This document shows positions 1-5,903 of a stretch of 6,601 nt of DNA, one piece after another (position 1 is the stretch's first letter; every line of letters begins with the position of its first letter). The translations under genes and the position numbers were made by a program. A model generated the notes under the pieces. It was given only the letters and a program-made list of their open reading frames with translations, had not been told where the DNA came from and made no database searches. The DNA comes from an uncultured Saprospirales bacterium. Its GTDB lineage: Bacteria; Bacteroidota; Bacteroidia; Chitinophagales; JADIYW01. The stretch covers positions 1 through 6,601 of the forward strand of contig CALLKF010000105.1 in NCBI GenBank assembly GCA_938008535.1. The letters are read 5' to 3'.

Positions 1-484
1 TTGGTTTTTCGCATAAGCCATCATCTTTTAGTGGTGTAAAAAATATCGCCCTTAATGAGCGTAATGCAGGCACTTTTGATCCAAATGATTTCAATATTTC
101 AACAGAACCATTATTAAATCTATATGGAAATATTGAAAAACCAGCAATGGCTTGTTTTCGCTCAAACCCAACATTCTGTTTTAAAATAACTGAATTTTGA
201 ATTAATTGAAGTTGTTTTTCTGAAAAAAGTGATTTATCTACTGTTTGATAAAGATCATTTGTCAAAATAATATCAACATTTGTTGGATTTTGTAACTTTT
301 TGCTAAAAGAAAAACTAGGTAAATATTCATTTTCTTTCAAATATGCAGCTTGTTGGAACTTAAAATTTAGTTTATCCAATTTCCAATTCAAATCAACGTG
401 CGACAATGTTGAACTTAAATTCTGTGAAAACCCATTGAATAACAACAGCTTAAGTATAAATATGGAATAGATTTTTTTAAACAT
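1..484 (-). CDS. porU: Probable PorU, type IX secretion signal peptidase/sortase (N-terminal part, cut by window edge)
   Basis: An uninterrupted minus-strand frame of 161 codons starts at the ATG complementary to 482-484 and runs off the left edge, so the C-terminal part is missing. The first ~21 residues form a signal peptide: MFKK, a hydrophobic stretch, then a plausible cleavage at GFSQ/N. The following ~140 residues are a divergent beta-rich region with an early 'LNW' and a later 'GFERKQAIAGFSIFPYR' segment followed by 'ILKSF'. This resembles the PorU N-terminal region, where a phrase of the type 'ER...A.....P.R...G....KSF' precedes the gingipain-like peptidase domain. PorU is a surface C25-family peptidase that removes the C-terminal secretion signal of T9SS cargo and attaches the cargo to the surface. 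Its catalytic domain lies outside the window, so the identity rests on this weak similarity plus the gldJ neighbour. As I recall, porU lies beside gldJ in gliding flavobacteria. Confidence 0.55.
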   Translation of the reverse strand, partial: MFKKIYSIFILKLLLFNGFSQNLSSTLSHVDLNWKLDKLNFKFQQAAYLKENEYLPSFSFSKKLQNPTNVDIILTNDLYQTVDKSLFSEKQLQLIQNSVILKQNVGFERKQAIAGFSIFPYRFNNGSVEILKSFGSKVPALRSLRAIFFTPLKDDGLCEKP

Positions 485-550
485 AGATTTTCAAAATAAG
501 TTTCAACTAATTTAAGACGATTTTTTTACTAAAAACGATGCAAATTAATA

Positions 551-594
551 TTTATGCAATTTTACAATAATTTACAATAATTTAAACATTTTTA
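551..594. repeat. Five TTTA motifs phased at exactly 10 bp in the porU-gldJ intergenic region
   Basis: TTTA begins at 551, 561, 571, 581 and 591. The units at 561 and 571 are identical 10-mers (TTTACAATAA); the others diverge after TTTA. A 10-bp period is close to one helical turn, so all five A/T steps face the same side of the helix. This would fit intrinsically bent DNA, or a set of in-phase sites upstream of both divergent genes. Chance in very AT-rich sequence cannot be excluded, and no regulator can be named. Confidence 0.5.
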
Positions 595-617
595 CGTTAA
601 TAAAGTTGAAAGCAAAA

Positions 618-649
618 TTTGGTTAATCAAAAGTTTTGACTTACCTTTG
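618..649 (+). promoter_or_regulatory. Bacteroidota-type promoter for gldJ
   Basis: TTTG at 618-621 is followed after a 20-bp spacer by TACCTTTG at 642-649. This matches the Bacteroidota primary sigma-factor consensus (TTTG at about -33, TAnnTTTG at about -7) in both sequence and spacing. Transcription would begin near 655, giving a leader of roughly 25 nt before the gldJ ATG at 682. The leader ends in an A-rich stretch (GCCGAAAAA) and has no Shine-Dalgarno sequence, as is usual in this phylum. No equally good promoter for porU was found on the other strand. Confidence 0.7.
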
Positions 650-681
650 AAATAATATTTTTTTCTAAAAAAGCCGAAAAA

Positions 682-2190
682 ATGACCTTAAGAAAAATTA
701 ATTACGTATTGTTTATAGCAATGATTGCTGGAACATTTACAATGAGCTGCAAAAAAGGAAGCAGTAAATCAGGTTCTTCATCTACAACAGGATGGAATTT
801 AAATGATAAAAAATGGGGTGGATTTGAAAAATCACCTAATGCGCAACAAATTACTGGTCCAAACTTAGTATTAGTGGAAGGCGGAACATTTGTAATGGGC
901 GCTACTGAAGAAGATTTAACCTATGAAAACAATAACATTCAACGTCGTGTAACTGTTTCTTCATTTTATATGGATGAAACTGAAGTAACTAACTTAGACT
1001 ACCAAGAATATGTTTATTGGTTAGAAAGAGTATTTGGCACAGATCATCCTGAATTTGTAAAAACTGCAAAACCAGATTCAATGTGCTGGAGACGTAATTT
1101 AGCATACAATGAACCATATGTAAAATATTACTTTACACATCCAGCATACCATACTTACCCAGTTGTTGGTGTAAATTGGTTACAAGCAACTGAATATTGC
1201 AAATGGAGAACTGACCGTGTGAATGAAATGATTTTAGTAAAAGAAGGTTATTTAGATTTGAATACAAATCAAAAAAATGAAGATAACTTCAATACAGAAG
1301 CATATTCAAGTGGTTTATACCAAGGTGCTACTAAAAAACAAAAAGAAGATTTGAATCCAAACGGTGCTGGAAAAAGAAATGTTAACTTTAAAGATGGTAT
1401 TTTATTACCTGATTACAGACTTCCAACAGAAGCTGAATGGGAATATGCTGCTTTAGGATTACGTGGAAACATGCCAATTAAAGGTGAAGAAGTTATTACA
1501 GACAGAAGATTATATCCTTGGGACGGAGCAACTTTTCGCTACCAACGTCACAACAAATCACAAGGTGATTTCATGGCTAACTTTATGCGTGGACGGGGTG
1601 ACTACATGGGTGTTGCTGGTGCATTAAATGATAATGCTGAGATTACTTCAGATGTTCATGCTAATTATCCAAATGACTTTGGTTTATTTAACATGGCTGG
1701 TAACGTAAACGAATGGACACAAGATGTTTTCCGTCCAATGACAGAAGCTGATGGTGAAGACTTAAATACATATCGTGGTAACTTATTTACTAAACCATCT
1801 ACTGAAGAAGGTTTAGATTCAATGGGTCGTGTTAAATATGTTCGTGAAGACGATGCTGATTTAACTAACAGAAGAAACTACAGAAAATCATTTGCACTAG
1901 ATTATAATGATGGTGATTCATCTTCTCAAGTTGAATACCAATATGGTGTTTCTACTTTGGTTAACAACAAAGCAAGAGTATTTAAAGGTGGTTCTTGGAG
2001 AGATAGAGGTTACTATATGTCACCTGGTACACGTCGTTTCTTAAACGAAGATCAATCATCTGATGATATTGGTTTCCGTTGTGCAATGGTTCGTGTTGGT
2101 TCACCTGATGGAAACATGTTTGGTGGAAAAGCATTTGGCGAATTAAACAAAACAGTTCAAAAAAATAAAAAAGCAAGAAAGTATAAATAA
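682..2190 (+). CDS. gldJ: Gliding motility / T9SS lipoprotein GldJ
   Basis: A 502-residue outer-membrane-associated lipoprotein needed in flavobacteria for gliding and for a stable type IX secretion apparatus. The signal peptide ends in a lipobox (FTMSC) with the lipidated cysteine at residue 23, followed by a Ser/Lys/Gly-rich linker. The rest is a formylglycine-generating-enzyme (SUMF1-like) fold: LVEGGTFVMG (64-73), YMDETEVTN, YPVVGVNW, YRLPTEAEWEYAA (245-257), NMAGNVNEW (337-345), FKGGSWRDRG (434-443) and IGFRC (463-467). The cysteine pair that real FGE enzymes carry between the last two motifs is absent (MSPGTRRF there), so a structural role is inferred. The 'TTGWN' opening and the 'KWRTDRVNE...KEGYL' segment point to GldJ over its relative GldK. 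It is shorter than the ~560-residue F. johnsoniae protein as I recall it. The C-terminus is strongly basic (KNKKARKYK). Arginine is often CGT here, unlike neighbouring genes, suggesting high expression. A dedicated promoter and terminator imply a single-gene transcript. Confidence 0.92.
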   Translation: MTLRKINYVLFIAMIAGTFTMSCKKGSSKSGSSSTTGWNLNDKKWGGFEKSPNAQQITGPNLVLVEGGTFVMGATEEDLTYENNNIQRRVTVSSFYMDETEVTNLDYQEYVYWLERVFGTDHPEFVKTAKPDSMCWRRNLAYNEPYVKYYFTHPAYHTYPVVGVNWLQATEYCKWRTDRVNEMILVKEGYLDLNTNQKNEDNFNTEAYSSGLYQGATKKQKEDLNPNGAGKRNVNFKDGILLPDYRLPTEAEWEYAALGLRGNMPIKGEEVITDRRLYPWDGATFRYQRHNKSQGDFMANFMRGRGDYMGVAGALNDNAEITSDVHANYPNDFGLFNMAGNVNEWTQDVFRPMTEADGEDLNTYRGNLFTKPSTEEGLDSMGRVKYVREDDADLTNRRNYRKSFALDYNDGDSSSQVEYQYGVSTLVNNKARVFKGGSWRDRGYYMSPGTRRFLNEDQSSDDIGFRCAMVRVGSPDGNMFGGKAFGELNKTVQKNKKARKYK

Positions 2191-2212
2191 TAGATAGACA
2201 CAATCTGTCAAT

Positions 2213-2250
2213 AAAAAGTCTTCCAATAATTCGGAAGACTTTTTTATTTT
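2213..2250 (+). terminator. Intrinsic terminator after gldJ
   Basis: A perfect 12-bp stem, AAAAAGTCTTCC (2213-2224) with GGAAGACTTTTT (2233-2244), encloses an 8-nt loop and runs into a T-rich tail (TTTTTTATTTT). It begins 23 bp after the gldJ stop codon and ends before murF. The A-run/T-run symmetry would let it work on both strands, but the only gene needing it is gldJ. It implies that murF has its own start of transcription or depends on read-through; no clear TAnnTTTG promoter is visible in 2251-2297. Confidence 0.9.
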
Positions 2251-2297
2251 CACCAAATCATAGATGAAGCTACTCACCTATTTCTAAATAAACTAAA

Positions 2298-3581
2298 ATG
2301 GAAATATACCAACTATACGAATTATTCAAACAATCAACTGGTGTTACTACTGATACGAGAAACATAAAACAAAACCAACTCTTTTTTGCACTCAAAGGCG
2401 ACTCATTTAATGGTAATACATTTGCAGAAAAAGCATTGGAAATCGGCGCATCGTATTCAATTATTGATGAAAAAGAATTTCAACAAAATGAAAAATGTAT
2501 TTTAGTGAGTGATGTTTTGAGCACACTTCAACAATTAGCTAATTACCATTTACACCAAATAAATCCAAAACACATTTTGGCTATAACAGGTTCTAATGGA
2601 AAAACAACAACCAAAGAATTAGTTAACGCAGTTTTGTCTACAACATATAAAACACATTATACTAAAGGAAACTTAAACAATCACATTGGTATTCCATTAA
2701 CATTATTAGAAATGCAAGAAAACACGGAAATTGCAATTATAGAAATGGGTGCCAATCATCAAAAAGAAATTGAAAGTTATTGCCAATATGTTGAACCAAC
2801 ACATGGAATTATTACCAATTGTGGCAAAGCACACCTAGAAGGTTTTGGAGGCATTGAAGGCATCCAAAAAGGTAAAGGCGAATTATACGATTACTTAAAA
2901 ACACACCACGGAAAAGTACTAGTAAATGGTGATGATTCTATTTTATTGAATATGCTTACACAACGTAATATGTCGAATTATGTTTCATACGGAAATAAGT
3001 TAACGAACAATTTTCACAGCACAATTTTAATTGAGCAGCCATTCTTAAAAATACAATTTGAAGACGTAGAAATCGATTCTAATTTATATGGAAGTTACAA
3101 CTATAGCAATATTATGTGCGCTGTTGCAGCTGGAAAATATTTTGGTGTTGATAATATCGATATCAAAAAGGCAATTTCAACTTATTTTCCAAATAATAAA
3201 CGTTCTGAAATTCTGGATAAAGGAGATTATAAAATCATTTGTGATTATTACAACGCCAATCCAACCAGTATGCAACATGCTTTGGAAAGTTTTGCAAAAT
3301 CATCTTCTAAACAAAAAATTGTTATACTTGGTGATATGTTTGAATTAGGTGTAGATGCACCGAAAGAACATCAATTTATTGCTGATTTATGTGCGCATTT
3401 AAACTTTAATACTATTGTTTTAGTAGGAAAAGAATTCAACAATACAATCACTTCTGAAACTGTTATAAAATTTATCACTACAGATGAAGCAAAAATCTGG
3501 TTTCAAAAACAGCAAATTACAGACGCAGAAATTTTACTAAAAGGTTCGCGTGGAATGAAAATGGAAAAATTGATAGAATAG
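2298..3581 (+). CDS. murF: UDP-N-acetylmuramoyl-tripeptide--D-alanyl-D-alanine ligase MurF
   Basis: Cytoplasmic ATP-dependent Mur ligase that adds the D-Ala-D-Ala dipeptide to UDP-MurNAc-tripeptide, the last soluble step of peptidoglycan precursor synthesis. The N-terminal uridine-binding domain carries TDTR (18-21) and 'LFFALKGDSFNG'. The central ATPase domain has the P-loop TGSNGKTTTKE (97-107), GNLNNHIG (124-131), EMGANH (149-154) and 'ITNCGKAHLEGFGG'. The MurF-specific DYYNANPTSM motif is at 316-325, and the C-terminal domain ends with 'LLKGSRGMKMEKL'. At 427 residues it has the usual length for the phylum and looks intact. The ATG is preceded by AACTAAA with no Shine-Dalgarno. It follows the gldJ terminator by about 50 bp and meets the convergent downstream gene with one base between stop codons. 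I recall a gldJ-murF order in flavobacteria too, so this looks like a conserved neighbourhood and not a new arrangement. Confidence 0.97.
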   Translation: MEIYQLYELFKQSTGVTTDTRNIKQNQLFFALKGDSFNGNTFAEKALEIGASYSIIDEKEFQQNEKCILVSDVLSTLQQLANYHLHQINPKHILAITGSNGKTTTKELVNAVLSTTYKTHYTKGNLNNHIGIPLTLLEMQENTEIAIIEMGANHQKEIESYCQYVEPTHGIITNCGKAHLEGFGGIEGIQKGKGELYDYLKTHHGKVLVNGDDSILLNMLTQRNMSNYVSYGNKLTNNFHSTILIEQPFLKIQFEDVEIDSNLYGSYNYSNIMCAVAAGKYFGVDNIDIKKAISTYFPNNKRSEILDKGDYKIICDYYNANPTSMQHALESFAKSSSKQKIVILGDMFELGVDAPKEHQFIADLCAHLNFNTIVLVGKEFNNTITSETVIKFITTDEAKIWFQKQQITDAEILLKGSRGMKMEKLIE

Positions 3582-3582
3582 A

Positions 3583-4137
3583 CTACTTATACAACTCCAT
3601 GCTATATTTCGACCTATCGAAAAAATTAAGTGTTTCAAACTTTTTTATCATAGGTTTTGAAAAATTCAATTGCGATCTTTGTAATTGCCAAATTCCTAAA
3701 ACATCATCATCATCGAAATATTCGCGTAATTTAGTAAACTCTTTTTGGTTATAGAGTGCAACAATTTCGTTTAAATACAATCTACATGTTGGTTCCATTG
3801 CTTTAATCGTTTTCTTCGTGTCTTGTTCAAGCAGTAAAAATGTGAGTGTGTCTGTTGGTGAAAAATTAATTGGATTTATGTTGAAAATCTTAGTTCTTTT
3901 GGCTGTATCTAAAACAAAAAAATCTTGTACCAATGGTATTGGATACTCACTTTTACCATCTTGTTTATAGACAAACAAAAAATCTTCGTCGTTCATTGTT
4001 GCATCTTCGCTAAAATCAACAACTTTAATTTTTATATTGAAATTTAGTTGAGATATTTTTGAAATACTATCTTGCGCATAACAATTATTTGCAAAGCAAG
4101 TAACAATAAACAATAATAGAAATGTGGTGTTTTTCAT
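3583..4137 (-). CDS. Exported protein of unknown function, possibly C2-like beta-sandwich
   Basis: 184 residues; I do not recognise the family. The N-terminus is a standard signal peptide (MKNTT, hydrophobic core 6-16, cleavage likely after CYA at 19-21). The cysteines at 14 and 19 are not in good lipoboxes, so a soluble periplasmic or secreted protein is more likely than a lipoprotein. Residues 31-106 alternate in beta fashion: 'FNIKIKVVDF', then an acidic loop (SEDATMNDEDF, 43-53), then 'DTLTFLLLEQD' (96-106). Residues 108-141 look helical. An acidic cluster DDDDVLG (142-148) precedes 'IWQLQRSQL'. The order beta-rich region, 'D-x-L-x-F-x-L-x-E-x-D', then 'DDxLG...L' recalls C2 domains interrupted by a helical insert, but this is only a resemblance. 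The gene is antisense to its neighbours and converges with murF. Base composition matches the region, so there is no sign of recent transfer. Confidence 0.85.
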   Translation of the reverse strand: MKNTTFLLLFIVTCFANNCYAQDSISKISQLNFNIKIKVVDFSEDATMNDEDFLFVYKQDGKSEYPIPLVQDFFVLDTAKRTKIFNINPINFSPTDTLTFLLLEQDTKKTIKAMEPTCRLYLNEIVALYNQKEFTKLREYFDDDDVLGIWQLQRSQLNFSKPMIKKFETLNFFDRSKYSMELYK

Positions 4138-4249
4138 GTAAGTATTTTTATGGTTATTATAAGAACAAAATCAACGCAATAATAATTCCAAAGTACATAT
4201 AAAATAAGATTTTTTTTATTTACTTTTCTGTTTTTAAAATTTATTTGGA

Positions 4250-4897
4250 ATGACAACACAACTACACATCACAACCACAAAAACTGCACGCATTTTTACG
4301 CACGGAAAACTAACTGAGAAAACGAAATTAGTTTGGATAGTGGCACATGGTTATGGTTTTTTGGCAGAATATTTCATCAAAAAATTTGAAATCTTAGACG
4401 AAAACGAGCATTTTGTGGTGGTTCCAGAAGCACTAAATCGCTTTTATACAACTGGAATGAGTGGTCGAGTTGGTGCATCCTGGATGACAAATGAAGACAG
4501 AGAAAATGAAATTGCAGACTACATTACATACTTAGATAACGTTTACAAAACTTTAAATTTACAAACAGCTCGAAAAATTGTAGCACTTGGATTTTCTCAA
4601 GGTGCTTCAACCATCGCACGTTGGTCTATGAAGTCTGAATTTAGGATAGATTCATTGGTTTTTTGGGGCTCGAGCATACCAAACGACTGTTTGATATTCA
4701 AAGATAAAATAAATGCATTGTCTCCTTATTTATTGGTAGGCGACGAAGATGAATACATCACAGAGCAAACCAAATTAGAGGTTTTGAAAGGTTTAGATAA
4801 CGCTGGCATAACATTTTCACATATTTTTTACAAAGGTGGACACGCTATTTTAACCGAACCTTTATTACAACTCAGTTCCTACTTAACAGCTTCGTAA
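4250..4897 (+). CDS. Small serine alpha/beta hydrolase (phospholipase/carboxylesterase type)
   Basis: 215 residues, no signal peptide, so probably cytoplasmic. The fold and catalytic residues are easy to see: the oxyanion-side motif VAHGYG (31-36), the nucleophile elbow GFSQGAS with Ser116 (114-120), a probable catalytic Asp167 in LVGDEDEY, and His198 in GGHAIL. This layout and length match the acyl-protein-thioesterase/carboxylesterase group (PF02230-like), which hydrolyses short-chain or lipid esters. The physiological substrate cannot be read from the sequence. Residues between the oxyanion loop and the elbow (GMSGRVGASWMTNEDRENE) form a lid-like segment. The ATG lies behind a long T/A-rich stretch with no Shine-Dalgarno, in a 112-bp region shared with the divergent exported-protein gene; I could not assign a convincing promoter there. 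All catalytic residues are present and there is no frameshift. Confidence 0.9.
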   Translation: MTTQLHITTTKTARIFTHGKLTEKTKLVWIVAHGYGFLAEYFIKKFEILDENEHFVVVPEALNRFYTTGMSGRVGASWMTNEDRENEIADYITYLDNVYKTLNLQTARKIVALGFSQGASTIARWSMKSEFRIDSLVFWGSSIPNDCLIFKDKINALSPYLLVGDEDEYITEQTKLEVLKGLDNAGITFSHIFYKGGHAILTEPLLQLSSYLTAS

Positions 4898-4908
4898 CAA
4901 ACTGGCAG

Positions 4909-4916
4909 TAACTTTG
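4909..4916 (+). promoter_or_regulatory. Possible -7 element for the rlpA-like gene
   Basis: TAACTTTG is an exact match to the Bacteroidota -7 consensus TAnnTTTG and lies 12 bases after the hydrolase stop codon. Transcription from it would begin near 4922 and leave a leader of roughly 50 nt before the ATG at 4971. The expected upstream TTTG is not found at the right distance (about 19-21 bp), so this is weaker than the gldJ promoter. The leader contains a short hairpin, ACTTA-TGAGC-TAAGT (4924-4938), of unknown importance. Confidence 0.4.
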
Positions 4917-4970
4917 CAGGGAACTTATGAGCTAAGTAATTAGTTCTTTGTTCCAACAAAATTGTTGCCT

Positions 4971-5828
4971 ATGCAAAAATTACTGATTACAATTATTTTG
5001 ACTGTTAGTGCCTTACAAAATTTTGCACAAACTGAATTTGGAGTTGCCTCTTATTATGGAATTGATTTTGATGGCAGACCAACAGCAAGTGGCGAAATTT
5101 ATTCTCAAAACAAGTTGACCGCAGCACATAAAACTTTACCATTGGGTACAATTGTAAAAGTAACGAATGCACAAAATAACAAATCAGTATTTGTAAAAGT
5201 AAATGACAGAGGTCCATTTGTAAAAGGTAGAATCATTGATTTATCTACCAAAGCAGCTGAAATTTTAGGTTATAGAAACAAAGGCACTTGTTATGTGAAA
5301 ATTGAAATTGTAAAACCTGATCAAACACCACAAGATTTATTAAGTGCATCATTAGATATTGCAAAAGAAAATGGAATTGGAACGAACGATTCAATGGCAA
5401 AAACAGATACCATAAGTAGTTTAAGTGCTTATTCTGCAAAGAAACCATCTGAAAACACGAATAATAAAACTAATTCTAGCAGCTCACCTGTTTCCATACC
5501 ACAACCAGCCATTGAAATTAAAGAAGCCAATCAATACGGAATTAAAAACAAGTCTGCCTATTTTGTAATTACCAATTTAGATAAAAATAAACTAGGTTTT
5601 TATGGTTTGCAGTTAGGTGTATTTTCAGATCCATCGGTTATATTTCCAATGATTGCCGAATTAGAAAGTTTATACCACGAAAATGTTGCGATACAACAAG
5701 CAGAAGTAGATGGCAAAATAGTGTACAAATTATTAATTGGTAAGTTCCAAAACCGCTCGTACGCAGATGCATTGAAATTAATAGTTTCACAAAAGTATAA
5801 AGATGCATTTGTGGTTAAATACGAATAA
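4971..5828 (+). CDS. rlpA: RlpA-like septal ring / lytic transglycosylase-family protein with SPOR domain
   Basis: 285 residues from the ATG at 4971. An upstream in-frame TTG at 4962 would add only three residues and is less likely, since the signal peptide then begins cleanly with MQKLL and ends near NFAQ/T (20). Residues 23-113 are a double-psi beta-barrel of the RlpA family: GVASYYG (24-30), 'GRPTASGE' (35-42), 'LTAAHKTLPLGT' (49-60), 'VNDRGPFVKGRIIDLS' (77-92). RlpA proteins act in the periplasm or at the outer membrane on peptidoglycan, some as lytic transglycosylases that cut glycan strands lacking stem peptides. A low-complexity Ser/Asn/Thr/Pro linker (~120-190) leads to a C-terminal SPOR domain (~209-285: 'GFYGLQLGVF', 'VYKLLIGKF'), which binds such denuded glycan at division sites. 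There is no lipobox, unlike E. coli RlpA. Of the four conserved cleft residues known from the P. aeruginosa protein, E42, H53 and D79 are present, while the second acidic one is Ser45. Confidence 0.9.
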   Translation: MQKLLITIILTVSALQNFAQTEFGVASYYGIDFDGRPTASGEIYSQNKLTAAHKTLPLGTIVKVTNAQNNKSVFVKVNDRGPFVKGRIIDLSTKAAEILGYRNKGTCYVKIEIVKPDQTPQDLLSASLDIAKENGIGTNDSMAKTDTISSLSAYSAKKPSENTNNKTNSSSSPVSIPQPAIEIKEANQYGIKNKSAYFVITNLDKNKLGFYGLQLGVFSDPSVIFPMIAELESLYHENVAIQQAEVDGKIVYKLLIGKFQNRSYADALKLIVSQKYKDAFVVKYE

Positions 5829-5860
5829 GCACTTTACACCTTTCCTAATATTTTCATATC

Positions 5861-5889
5861 AGAATCTTTTATAAACGTAAAAGAATTCT
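5861..5889. other. Imperfect inverted repeat between rlpA-like and TPR genes
   Basis: AGAATCTTTTA (5861-5871) pairs with TAAAAG-a-ATTCT (5878-5889) around a 6-nt loop (TAAACG), giving 11 pairs with a single bulged A. The stem is AT-rich and is followed by TATCTTAATT instead of a clean T-run. It may be a weak terminator for the rlpA-like gene, or an operator for the gene starting at 5904, only 14 bases further on. The sequence does not decide between these. Confidence 0.35.
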
Positions 5890-5903
5890 TATCTTAATTG
5901 CGC

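Noticed and set aside
485..550. Possible porU promoter on the minus strand (TTAATTTG, complement of 541-548)
   Set aside because: One mismatch in the -7 element and no TTTG at 19-21 bp spacing; not strong enough to annotate.
1982..2203. Minus-strand open frame of 73 codons overlapping the gldJ 3' end
   Set aside because: It lies opposite the conserved C-terminal FGE-fold motifs of gldJ and crosses its stop; the Cys/Phe/His/Gln-rich product looks like an antisense shadow.
3088..3348. Plus-strand 86-codon frame inside murF
   Set aside because: It overlaps the strongly conserved MurF motif DYYNANPTSM in another frame; the Ile/Leu-rich product has no independent support.
4962..4970. TTG at 4962 as start of the rlpA-like gene
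   Set aside because: It adds only MLP before an ATG that opens a textbook signal peptide; ATG at 4971 is preferred.
5005..5448. Two minus-strand frames opposite the rlpA-like gene
   Set aside because: Both are antisense to the conserved double-psi barrel and linker; their composition reflects complementing an AT-rich gene.
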